From: Flintibacter muris
GTDB lineage: Bacteria > Bacillota > Clostridia > Oscillospirales > Oscillospiraceae
Length of the DNA: 64,000 bases
Direction of reading: 5' to 3'
Assembly: GCF_943192995.1 (NCBI RefSeq)
Contig: NZ_CALPCP010000002.1
Location: 1-64,000 of the forward strand
Position numbers and translations under genes: made by a program. Under the pieces are notes generated by a model. The model was not told where the DNA came from, made no database searches, and saw nothing but the letters and a program-made list of their open reading frames with translations. This document shows positions 49,572-57,441 of this stretch, piece by piece (position 1 is the first letter of the stretch; the number at the start of each line of letters is the position of its first letter).

Positions 49572-49600
49572 ATTATAACGCAGCTGAATCTTCTTTTCAA
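49572..49600 (-). promoter_or_regulatory. Promoter of the locus 2 antisense RNA
   Basis: Minus strand TTGAAA (49595-49600), 17 bases, TATAAT (49572-49577). It is stronger by sequence than the toxin promoter, as expected for an antitoxin in excess. Confidence 0.85.
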
Positions 49601-49609
49601 GAGGAAAAC

Positions 49610-50671
49610 TTACAGCTTCATAATCCAGCCGTGGGGGTCAGCCGTCCGGCCCCACTGGATACCGGTGAGCTCATCATAGAGCTTCTGGGTAATCTCACCA
49701 ATCTGGTTGTTATTGATGATGACCTTCTCATCGCCCTCGGCCAGCTCACCAATGGGGGAGACCACGGCGGCGGTGCCGGTGCCCCAGGCCTCCTCCATGG
49801 TGCCCTTTTTGGCGGCCTCGAACAGCTCCTCGGCGGAGATGCGGCGCTCCTCCACCTCGTAGCCCCAGTCCTTCAGCAGCTGGATACAGGACCGGCGGGT
49901 GATGCCGTCCAGCACGGAGCCGTTCAGGTCGGGGGTGAGGATCTTGCCGTCCACCTTGAACATCACGTTCATGGCGCCCACCTCTTCAATATACTTGCGG
50001 TGTACGCCGTCCAGCCACAGCACCTGGGTATAGCCCTTGGCCTCGGCCCGGTCGCCGGCCCGGAGGGAGGCGGCGTAGTTGCCGCCCGTCTTGGCCATGC
50101 CGGTGCCGCCCTTGACGGCCCGCACGTCCTCATCCTCCACGTAGATCTTAACGGGGGCCAGGCCCTCGGGGTAGTAGGCGCCCACGGGGCAGACGATGAC
50201 GATATACTGGCAGTGGTGGGAGGAGTGGACCCCCAGGGCGGGGTCGACGCCGATGATGAAGGGGCGGATATACAGGGAGGTGCCCTCCTCGCTGGGGACC
50301 CAGTCCTGCTCCAGTTTGACCAGTTCAGTGATGCCGGCCAGGGCCAGGTCCTCGGGAACCTGAGGCAGAGACAGACGCTCTGCGGAGGCGTTCATCCGGC
50401 GGATGTTGTCCATGGGCCGGAAGAGCTGGACGGAGCCGTCAGCGGTGCGGTAGGCCTTCAGACCCTCAAAAATCTCCTGTGCATAGTGGAGCACCTTGGC
50501 GGCGGGATCAATCTGCAAAGGGGCGTAAGGTACAATGCGGGCGTCCTGCCAGCCTTTGCCGGCATAGTAGTCTACGATGAACATATGGTCAGTAAAGCTC
50601 TGGCCGAATACCAGGGTGGAGGAGTCCGGCTTTTCCTTTAAGGTTGCCGCGCGGGTGATTTTGATTTCCAT
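49610..50671 (-). CDS. ilvE: Branched-chain amino acid aminotransferase
   Basis: A 353-residue PLP enzyme of fold type IV that interconverts leucine, isoleucine and valine with their 2-oxo acids. The PLP lysine is in GMAKTGGNYAAS; QEIFEGLKAYR and the late GTGTAAVVSPIGEL motif are typical of the longer (BCAT class II) form. ATG 50671 has AGGAGTGATC upstream. Confidence 0.96.
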   Translation of the reverse strand: MEIKITRAATLKEKPDSSTLVFGQSFTDHMFIVDYYAGKGWQDARIVPYAPLQIDPAAKVLHYAQEIFEGLKAYRTADGSVQLFRPMDNIRRMNASAERLSLPQVPEDLALAGITELVKLEQDWVPSEEGTSLYIRPFIIGVDPALGVHSSHHCQYIVIVCPVGAYYPEGLAPVKIYVEDEDVRAVKGGTGMAKTGGNYAASLRAGDRAEAKGYTQVLWLDGVHRKYIEEVGAMNVMFKVDGKILTPDLNGSVLDGITRRSCIQLLKDWGYEVEERRISAEELFEAAKKGTMEEAWGTGTAAVVSPIGELAEGDEKVIINNNQIGEITQKLYDELTGIQWGRTADPHGWIMKL

Positions 50672-50708
50672 AGTAGATCACTCCTGTTTCTATTTTAGGC
50701 TAACCTAT

Positions 50709-50736
50709 ATTATATCAGTATTTTTCCAACGGTCAA
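50709..50736 (-). promoter_or_regulatory. Promoter of ilvE
   Basis: Minus strand TTGACC (50731-50736), 16 bases, TATAAT (50709-50714). No T-box or leader peptide is seen in the short leader. Confidence 0.85.
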
Positions 50737-50759
50737 GGGGCTGCGGGCCGATTTTATAC

Positions 50760-50788
50760 TTGTACTTCCCCTGCGAATTTGGTATAAT
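50760..50788 (+). promoter_or_regulatory. Promoter of the gdpP-rplI-dnaB operon
   Basis: TTGTAC (50760-50765), 17 bases, TATAAT (50783-50788). Confidence 0.8.
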
Positions 50789-50834
50789 GAACTACCTTTT
50801 ATGATCTATTACCACCGAGAGGGGGCCTCCTCCG

Positions 50835-52820
50835 TTGAACCGCAAAGTAAACAAACTGCTCCAGCCCAGCTTCAGGCTGTACTTTATCTGTCTGCTTTTG
50901 TTCACCCTGTTTTCCGCCGCCTTCTGCTGGCAGCTGGCGCTGGCTGAGCTGGGCATCGTGGCCTGTTTGGGTCTTTACAGCCGTCAGGATGCTGTAAGGC
51001 GGCGGCGTGAGTTGAACAAATATTTGGACAGCTACACCGGCAATGTGGACTCCGCCACCAAGGACACCATCATCAACTCCCCACTGCCCATGGTGCTCTT
51101 CCGGCTGGAGAGCGACGACATTATCTGGACCAATGAGCGCTTTCTCCGCCTGTCCGACCAGCGGGAGCATCTGTACGACTCCAAGCTGTCCGCCCTCATC
51201 CCGGACTTTGACACCCACTGGCTGATGGAGGGCAAATGCCAGTGCCCCTCTGAGGTGGCCTACTCCGGCAGGCGTTTTCTGGTCTTTGGCCATCTGGTGC
51301 GCGCGGGGGGGCGCAGCGGCGGCTTTTTAGCTACCACCTACTGGGTAGATGTCACCGAGTTCTGCCAGGTCCGGGACCAGTACCAGGACACCCGCCCGGT
51401 GGCCGCTGTCCTCCTGCTGGACAACTACGAGGACCTGCTGAAAAACCTCTCGGAAAATGAGCGGTCCAGCATCATGGCCGAAATTGACAGCCGCATCGAG
51501 AACTGGGTGGCGGAAACCGGCGGTATCCTCCGCCGCTACCAGCGGGAACGGTACCTGTTCATCTTTGAAGAGCGATACCTGACCAAATTCATTGGCAGCA
51601 AGTTTGACATTCTAGACGCCATCCATCAGGTGGTCAACCCCAGCGGGATGAACGCCTCCCTGTCTATCGGTGTGGGTATGGATGGGGACAGCTTCCGGGA
51701 GCTGCTGGACTTTGCCAACCTGTCAGTGGACATGGCCCTGTCCCGGGGGGGCGACCAGGCGGTTATCCGCAACAAGTTCACCTTTGAGTTCTACGGCGGC
51801 CGCTCCAAGGAGACGGAGAAACGCACCAAGGTAAAGAGCCGGGTTATGGCCAACGCCCTGTCCTCCCTGGTGTCCGACTCCTCCCAGATCTTCATTATGG
51901 GCCACAAGGCCCCGGACAACGACGCGGTGGGCGCCGCCGCCGGCGTGTGCGCCCTGTGCCGGAAAAACGGCGTTCCCGCCCACATCATTCTGGAGCCCTA
52001 CAACACCCCCGCTCAGGAGCTTATTGACCGGCTCCGGCCCCTGCCCGAGTACCACGACTGCTTCCTCTCCGCCCAGGAGGCCCTGCTGATCGCCGACAAC
52101 CGCTCCTTGGTGGTGGTTGTGGACACCAACCGCCCGGAACAGGTTCAGGCCCTGGAGGTGCTCCAGAGCTGCAACCGGGTGGCGGTGATTGACCATCACC
52201 GCCGGGCGGCTACCTACATCGAGGGGGCGGCCCTCAACTACCACGAGCCCTACGCCTCCTCCGCCTCCGAGCTTGTCACCGAGCTGCTCCAGTATGTGAT
52301 GGAGCCCGCCCAGCTCCTCCGAGCCGAGGCCGAGGCCCTGCTGGCCGGTATCGTGCTGGACACCAAAAACTTTACCATGCGTACCGGCGGGCGGACCTTT
52401 GAGGCGGCGGCCTTCCTGCGCCGCTCCGGGGCGGACACCGCCGAGGTGAAAAAGCTTTTCCAGAACGACCTGGCCGGCACCATTGCTAAGTACTCCATCA
52501 TCCAGAACGCCAAGCTCTACCGGGACGGCATCGCCGTGGCCGTGGCCAGTCACCCGGTGGGCCGGGTTACCGCCGCCCAGGCCGCCGACGAACTGCTGAA
52601 CATTATCGGTATCGACGCCTCCTTTGTCATTTCCCCCGACGGCGAGCGGGTGAACATTTCAGGCCGCTCCATGGGGGACACCAACGTGCAGATCATCCTG
52701 GAGAAGCTGGGGGGCGGGGGCAACGCCGCCGCCGCCGGAGGCCAGATCACCGGCAAATCGGTGGATGAGGTGGCCCAGGACCTGGCACGGGCGATCGACC
52801 AGTATTTGAGTGATGACTAG
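50835..52820 (+). CDS. gdpP: Cyclic-di-AMP phosphodiesterase GdpP
   Basis: A 661-residue membrane phosphodiesterase. Two N-terminal helices (residues 11-47), a PAS-like domain, a degenerate GGDEF domain (residues ~180-310) and a C-terminal DHH-DHHA1 module are seen. DHH-module metal motifs are GHKAPDNDAVGAA, VVVDTNRP and VIDHHRRA. In the DHHA1 part the usual GGGGH motif reads GGGGNAAAAGGQ, with Asn where His is normally found. TTG 50835 is the start. gdpP-rplI-dnaB is the common gene order in Firmicutes. Confidence 0.94.
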   Translation: MNRKVNKLLQPSFRLYFICLLLFTLFSAAFCWQLALAELGIVACLGLYSRQDAVRRRRELNKYLDSYTGNVDSATKDTIINSPLPMVLFRLESDDIIWTNERFLRLSDQREHLYDSKLSALIPDFDTHWLMEGKCQCPSEVAYSGRRFLVFGHLVRAGGRSGGFLATTYWVDVTEFCQVRDQYQDTRPVAAVLLLDNYEDLLKNLSENERSSIMAEIDSRIENWVAETGGILRRYQRERYLFIFEERYLTKFIGSKFDILDAIHQVVNPSGMNASLSIGVGMDGDSFRELLDFANLSVDMALSRGGDQAVIRNKFTFEFYGGRSKETEKRTKVKSRVMANALSSLVSDSSQIFIMGHKAPDNDAVGAAAGVCALCRKNGVPAHIILEPYNTPAQELIDRLRPLPEYHDCFLSAQEALLIADNRSLVVVVDTNRPEQVQALEVLQSCNRVAVIDHHRRAATYIEGAALNYHEPYASSASELVTELLQYVMEPAQLLRAEAEALLAGIVLDTKNFTMRTGGRTFEAAAFLRRSGADTAEVKKLFQNDLAGTIAKYSIIQNAKLYRDGIAVAVASHPVGRVTAAQAADELLNIIGIDASFVISPDGERVNISGRSMGDTNVQIILEKLGGGGNAAAAGGQITGKSVDEVAQDLARAIDQYLSDD

Positions 52821-53094
52821 CGTACTGGGCTGGTATCAGTTCCCGGAACCGGAGGGAACCGGCTACACCGAGGACATGCTTCGGGACCCGGCGTGGGTGG
52901 AGGAATTGTTCAACTATTGTCAGATCTGGTACGCTGTTATCGCCAAAGAGGGCTGGGACTTTCTTCTGCGCACTTACGGCCTGGAGGAGCTGTACCGCAT
53001 TGACCGCAGGTCCGGCTGGCACAACAGCACAAGTCTGGAGGATTTCGCCAGCGACATAGACTGTGAGCGGAGCGCCGCTCCGGACCGTTTATAG
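52813..53094 (+). CDS. Small hypothetical protein between gdpP and rplI
   Basis: A 93-residue aromatic-rich, acidic protein (start MTSVLGWYQFPEPEGTGYTEDML) that overlaps gdpP by eight bases. No helix-turn-helix, signal peptide or membrane segment is visible, and the ribosome binding site is poor. The reading frame is open with neighbour-like codon use except the last 20 residues, which run into the repeat. I do not recognise it. Confidence 0.5.
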   Translation: MTSVLGWYQFPEPEGTGYTEDMLRDPAWVEELFNYCQIWYAVIAKEGWDFLLRTYGLEELYRIDRRSGWHNSTSLEDFASDIDCERSAAPDRL

Positions 53095-53158
53095 GGGCAG
53101 CCGCAGAACGCCCCATAAAATCCACAATCCCTGACGGGCGGCCACAGACCGCCCCCTA
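53091..53158. repeat. Palindromic GGGGCGG-family repeat
   Basis: TATAGGGGCAGCCGC...GCCCCCTAT closes a 68-base inverted element that contains the complement of the GGGGCGG(T/C)CTGTGGCCGCCCG block seen at 16848 and 34092. It fills most of the gap before rplI. Confidence 0.7.
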
Positions 53159-53193
53159 TCAAAAAAACAACAACCAGAAAGGATTTGATTCAA

Positions 53194-53640
53194 ATGAAAG
53201 TCATTCTACAACAGGACGTGAAGGGCCAGGGCAAGAAGGGCCAGCTGGTGGAGGTCTCCGACGGCTACGCCCGGAATTTCCTTCTGCCCCGGAAGCTGGC
53301 TGTGATTGCCACCGCCGAGAACCTGAACACCATGAAGCAGCAGGAGAAGGCCAAAAAGGCCCAGGAGGCCGCTGAGAAGGCCGAGGCCGAGGCCACCGCC
53401 AAGCAGCTGGAGGCCGTCATGGTCAAAATTTCCGCCAAGTCCGGCGAGGGCGGCCGCCTGTTCGGTGCGGTCACCGGCAAGGAAATCTCTGAGGCCCTGG
53501 CCGCCCAGCACGCGATCAACATCGCCAAGGCCAAGCTGGTGCTGGACGAGCCCATCAAATCCTGCGGAAGCTATCAGATCAAGGCCAAGCTGGGCTATGA
53601 GGTCAGCGGAACGGTCAATGTGCTGGTGGTGGAGGGGTAA
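53194..53640 (+). CDS. rplI: 50S ribosomal protein L9
   Basis: A 148-residue ribosomal protein that binds 23S rRNA. The N-terminal domain (MKVILQQDVKGQGKKGQLVEVSDGYARNFLLP) and the long Ala/Glu/Lys connecting helix are typical. ATG 53194 follows AAAGGA. Confidence 0.97.
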   Translation: MKVILQQDVKGQGKKGQLVEVSDGYARNFLLPRKLAVIATAENLNTMKQQEKAKKAQEAAEKAEAEATAKQLEAVMVKISAKSGEGGRLFGAVTGKEISEALAAQHAINIAKAKLVLDEPIKSCGSYQIKAKLGYEVSGTVNVLVVEG

Positions 53641-53682
53641 AAGACTTCCTCGCCGGGGGAGCCCTTAAAGGAGGTAATCTCA

Positions 53683-55041
53683 TTGCCCACGGAAACCGAC
53701 GAATTACTGCTGAAACAGCTGCCTCACAGCGTGGAGGCGGAGCAGGCGGTGCTGGGCTCCATGCTCATTGATCCCCGCTGTGTCTCCGAGGTCATAGACA
53801 AGCTGCGCACCGACGACTTCTATATCCGTCAAAACAGGGAAATCTATGAGACCATCTACACCATGTTCAACTACTCCCTCACCATTGACCCGGTGACGGT
53901 GCTGGAGAACATGAAGCAGAACGGTTATTACGACGAAAATCAGTCCCGGGGCTATATCCTCCAGCTGATGGACACCACCCCCACCGCCGCCAACGTGGGG
54001 GAGTACATTGAAATTTTAAAGGACAAGGCCCTCCTGCGCCGTGTAGCGGAGACGGCGGGGGAGCTGACCGCCATGATCCAGGAGGGGGCCGCCACCGGCC
54101 AGGACATTCTGGAGGCGGCGGAACAGCGCATCTACGCCATCCGCCAGGGCCGCGCCGCCCGGGGGCTCACCCCTATCTCCGACGTTATTATCGACGTCTA
54201 CGACCGGCTGGAGGAGCTGGCCGCCAGCGACCGGGCCATCCCGGGGCTGTCCACCGGCCTGCGGGACCTGGACCGGGCCATCTCCGGCCTGAATAACTCC
54301 GACCTGATCCTGCTGGCCGCCCGGCCCGGCATGGGCAAGACCTCCATGGCCCTGAACATTCTGCTGGATACGGGCAAGAAATCCGGAAAAAAGGTGGCCT
54401 TTTTCTCCCTGGAGATGAGCCGGGAGCAGCTGGCCCTGCGGCTGATCTCCAGCGAGTGCTATGTGGACAACAAAAAGCTGGTCACCGGCAAGCTGACGGA
54501 TGACGACTGGGAGAGCGTGGCCGCCGCCGCCGACTCCCTCAACCGCTCCGCCATCCTTATTGATGACGACTCCTCCGTCACTGTGGCCGACATCAAGGCC
54601 AAGTGCCGCCGGGTGGAGGACCTGGGGCTGGTGGTTATCGACTACCTCCAGCTGATGCAGTCCGCCGGCGGCAAGACCCGCAGCGGGGACAACCGCCAGC
54701 AGATTGTCTCCGATATCTCCCGCAGCCTGAAAATCATGGCCAAGGAGCTGAATGTCCCCGTGCTGTGCCTGAGCCAGCTGTCCCGGGCCAACGAATCCAG
54801 GCAGGACAAGCGGCCTATGCTGTCTGACCTGCGTGAGTCGGGCGCCATTGAGCAGGACGCGGACATTGTCCTCTTCCTCTACCGGGAGGGCTATTACAAC
54901 CCGGACGCTGAAAACCCCAACCTGGCCGAGTGTATCATCGCCAAAAACCGCCACGGTGAGACGGGTAAGGTGGATTTGCAGTGGACCCCCGAGTTCACCA
55001 CCTTCACCGACATGGAGTGGCGGCGGGAGGAGTATGGATGA
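53683..55041 (+). CDS. dnaB: Replicative DNA helicase DnaB
   Basis: A 452-residue hexameric helicase. The N-terminal primase-interaction domain (PHSVEAEQAVLGSMLIDPR), the RecA-like domain with Walker A ARPGMGKT, Walker B VVIDYLQLM and the arginine-containing ENPNLAECIIAKNRHGETG motif are intact. Start is TTG 53683 with AAGGAGG. It overlaps the next gene by four bases. Called dnaC in Bacillus nomenclature. Confidence 0.97.
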   Translation: MPTETDELLLKQLPHSVEAEQAVLGSMLIDPRCVSEVIDKLRTDDFYIRQNREIYETIYTMFNYSLTIDPVTVLENMKQNGYYDENQSRGYILQLMDTTPTAANVGEYIEILKDKALLRRVAETAGELTAMIQEGAATGQDILEAAEQRIYAIRQGRAARGLTPISDVIIDVYDRLEELAASDRAIPGLSTGLRDLDRAISGLNNSDLILLAARPGMGKTSMALNILLDTGKKSGKKVAFFSLEMSREQLALRLISSECYVDNKKLVTGKLTDDDWESVAAAADSLNRSAILIDDDSSVTVADIKAKCRRVEDLGLVVIDYLQLMQSAGGKTRSGDNRQQIVSDISRSLKIMAKELNVPVLCLSQLSRANESRQDKRPMLSDLRESGAIEQDADIVLFLYREGYYNPDAENPNLAECIIAKNRHGETGKVDLQWTPEFTTFTDMEWRREEYG

Positions 55042-55748
55042 ACCGCTTCAACTGGAAAGACGCCAGGTCCACCCTGACGCTTTTGTGGATGCTGACGCCT
55101 CTGCTTACCACTATGGCGTGGCTGGTGCTGCTTATGGGGGCGCTGATCTTTCCCAATTTGCTGACACCGGCTGTCTCCGCCGGCAATGCCGCACAGCACC
55201 TTTTAAAAATATGCCGGCTGTGGTATGTGGTGCTGGCGGCGGCTGTGCTGGCCGGTTTTCCAATGATTTTTCTGGCCGGGCGTTTTGCCTGCCGGCGGCT
55301 GTCCGGCGTTCCGGGGAGCCGGCAAATGCCGGCTGCCGCCGCGGTCTGCCTGATTTTCCCCTGCCTGGTGATCTGGGCTCTAGTCCAGCATGGGGAGTTG
55401 CCCGGCCGCTTCTTTCAGGCCGGAGCGGACCTGGCTGAGATCAAATCGGGCTTTCTGGTTCAGGCGGAGGTCTGGATTAATCCCAAAACCCAGCCCGCCT
55501 GCCTGCCCGGCCCTTATACCCAGTCGCTGGCGGAGGTCTCCACCCGATATGGAATAATCGGCGCGGACACAGGGGATCAGTGGGTATCGGTCTATGTGCC
55601 TGACGCGCTGGGCTTTTCCCTGGACCAGGACCGGCTCTATGACGAGAAGCAGACCATTAGCTGGAATCTGGAGCACACCCGGCGCTATCAGGTCCGCTAC
55701 ACCTCAAATTTCCGTCTGGTAGTGGAGATCATACCCGTTGATGTTTAG
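55038..55748 (+). CDS. dnaB-linked membrane protein, paralog 1
   Basis: A 236-residue protein with three membrane helices (residues ~12-38, 58-80 and 97-117) and a C-terminal soluble domain of about 110 residues that begins AEVWINPKTQPA and ends WNLEHTRRYQVRYTSNFRLVVEIIPV. The same ending occurs in the two genes that follow. The start overlaps dnaB by four bases (ATGA). No known family is recognised. Confidence 0.8.
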   Translation: MNRFNWKDARSTLTLLWMLTPLLTTMAWLVLLMGALIFPNLLTPAVSAGNAAQHLLKICRLWYVVLAAAVLAGFPMIFLAGRFACRRLSGVPGSRQMPAAAAVCLIFPCLVIWALVQHGELPGRFFQAGADLAEIKSGFLVQAEVWINPKTQPACLPGPYTQSLAEVSTRYGIIGADTGDQWVSVYVPDALGFSLDQDRLYDEKQTISWNLEHTRRYQVRYTSNFRLVVEIIPVDV

Positions 55749-55775
55749 CTTGTTCCGCCTGCGGGAGGGGATGTT

Positions 55776-56510
55776 GTGCCAATCGTCCCATATGTAAACC
55801 CTGACAGGGTGCCTCCTCTTCCCCAAAGCCATCTGCCTGTTATAATCCTTACTCCTGTCCTGGCCTTTGGCGGCTTCGGCGGGATGTGGCTGATTGGCGC
55901 CGCTATTCCGTCTGTGCTCCTTTTGGTCCCGTCGGAGGAGGTTGCCGCCCTGATTCTTCTGCGGGCCTACCAGGCCGGATATCTGTTCCACGCTGTTCTG
56001 GGGCTGCTGTCGCCGCTGATTTTTGTGGTATTTTCTGCTCTGATTTCCCGGTTTATGTGCCGGAGTCTGGACCCAAAGGTCCGGAAGGAGCATCGGATGG
56101 CCTCCTTTTTACTGGCGCCCTTCTTTCTGCCCCTGTACGCCGCCCTGATGTGGGGGACACTGGGTTCAGACGGGCCCATTGCCCTTTATGAGCTTGCCCA
56201 GGCGGACATCCAGCAGATTGAGGCCGGTATGACAGAACACATGACCGTTTTCATCGGCGGGCGGTCCGCCCCGGACGCCCTCTTCACCGGCCACCCGGAG
56301 GGCTGGCAGGTGAAGAGGAGGACCGTCTTTGGCCCGGACACCGGCCGGAGCGGGATTACCCTCCGCTTTCCGGAGGCCCTGGAATCCACGCTGGACCCGG
56401 AGGGCTTTGCCCTGGAGAGCTGGGACAACGCCCGGTGGTATGAGGTGACCTTTACCTCCGGTTTTCATCTGGCGGTGGAGATCGTACCGGTTGGGGGTGA
56501 GGAGCCATAG
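55776..56510 (+). CDS. dnaB-linked membrane protein, paralog 2
   Basis: A 244-residue homolog of its neighbours: three or four membrane helices (residues ~20-45, 50-90, 105-130) and the soluble C-terminal domain ending WYEVTFTSGFHLAVEIVPV. This copy lacks the exact WNLEH motif (it reads SWDNARWYEV), so it is the most diverged. Start is GTG 55776 after GGGAGGGG. Confidence 0.78.
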   Translation: MPIVPYVNPDRVPPLPQSHLPVIILTPVLAFGGFGGMWLIGAAIPSVLLLVPSEEVAALILLRAYQAGYLFHAVLGLLSPLIFVVFSALISRFMCRSLDPKVRKEHRMASFLLAPFFLPLYAALMWGTLGSDGPIALYELAQADIQQIEAGMTEHMTVFIGGRSAPDALFTGHPEGWQVKRRTVFGPDTGRSGITLRFPEALESTLDPEGFALESWDNARWYEVTFTSGFHLAVEIVPVGGEEP

Positions 56511-57379
56511 AAACACAGCGCACCAAAATTGAAGACTACGCCTGGCGGGTTGTCCGGGAGCTGCTGGCCGGGATTGGCTGGGGACTGCTGGGTTTCCTTC
56601 TCCTTGGTCTGGCCGTCTTTCCCCCTTTTGTTGATGGACTTCGGACCTCCGCTCTGGGTGAGGTCTCCCCGGCTCACGACCTGCTCACCGGATATCTGCG
56701 CAGCTATTGGGGGATGGTCCTGGTATTGGGCGTCGGGGCTGTGATTCAGGTGCGGCTGATTGTTATGATTGTCATCCGCTTTTTCCGCAGCTGCCCGGAA
56801 GGAAAGGAACTGGGGAAAACGCTGAATGACGAATACCTGTCTCTCACCTGTCTCAGCGGCCCCGGTCCTGACCGGCGGCGGGAGGAGCTGAAAAAGCTGC
56901 TGGATCAATTCAACGCCGCTGATGTCGGCCGGCTTATGAGCCCGTTTATCCTGATCGCGCTGTCCGTGATGGTGCTGGCCCTATACGGTCTGCTCCTCTT
57001 CGGCAGCACCCCCGGTTCTTCGTCCCTCGCCCCGCAGGTCAGCATCCCCAGGCTCCAAAGGGAGCTGGAACAGGTGGACAGCGGCCAGCTGGAATCGGCG
57101 GAGGTGTGGATTCAGCCAAAGGTGTACGCCGGAAGCATTCCCGATATGTGGGGGAGCGGGTACAAAAACCTCACCGTCCGATGCCGCGTGCTCAACACGG
57201 CCCCTGGCAGCAAGTGGATTGATATCCTGGTCCCGGTTGCCATGGAGTTCTCCCCCAGTACAGAGCGGCCCTTCCGTGAGAGCCAGTCTATCCCCTGGAA
57301 CCTGGAGCACGCCCAGCGCTACCAGGTCAGATATACCTCAAATTTTCATCTGGCGGTGGAAATTACTCCCATCCCCTGA
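56507..57379 (+). CDS. dnaB-linked membrane protein, paralog 3, probable AUA start
   Basis: A 290-residue homolog with membrane helices near residues 22-42, 68-90 and 145-165 and the C-terminal domain ending WNLEHAQRYQVRYTSNFHLAVEITPIP. The frame is open from 56501, just after an in-frame TGA at 56498, and contains no ATG, GTG or TTG before 56714, yet the intervening 69 codons encode a good membrane segment. The most likely start is ATA 56507, which overlaps the upstream TAG as ATAG and follows GGGGGTGAGG. If ATG 56714 were used, the first helix would be lost. Confidence 0.65.
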   Translation: METQRTKIEDYAWRVVRELLAGIGWGLLGFLLLGLAVFPPFVDGLRTSALGEVSPAHDLLTGYLRSYWGMVLVLGVGAVIQVRLIVMIVIRFFRSCPEGKELGKTLNDEYLSLTCLSGPGPDRRREELKKLLDQFNAADVGRLMSPFILIALSVMVLALYGLLLFGSTPGSSSLAPQVSIPRLQRELEQVDSGQLESAEVWIQPKVYAGSIPDMWGSGYKNLTVRCRVLNTAPGSKWIDILVPVAMEFSPSTERPFRESQSIPWNLEHAQRYQVRYTSNFHLAVEITPIP

Positions 57380-57387
57380 ACTCTGCC

Positions 57388-57422
57388 CACATTCAGCGGG
57401 CGGCCCCAGGCCGCTCCCTACA
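57388..57422. repeat. GC-rich palindrome before tilS
   Basis: GCGGGCGGCCCCAGGCCGCTCCC, a small member of the GGGGCGG family, fills the 62-base gap. Confidence 0.5.
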
Positions 57423-57441
57423 TCAAAACGGAGGTCCTGCC

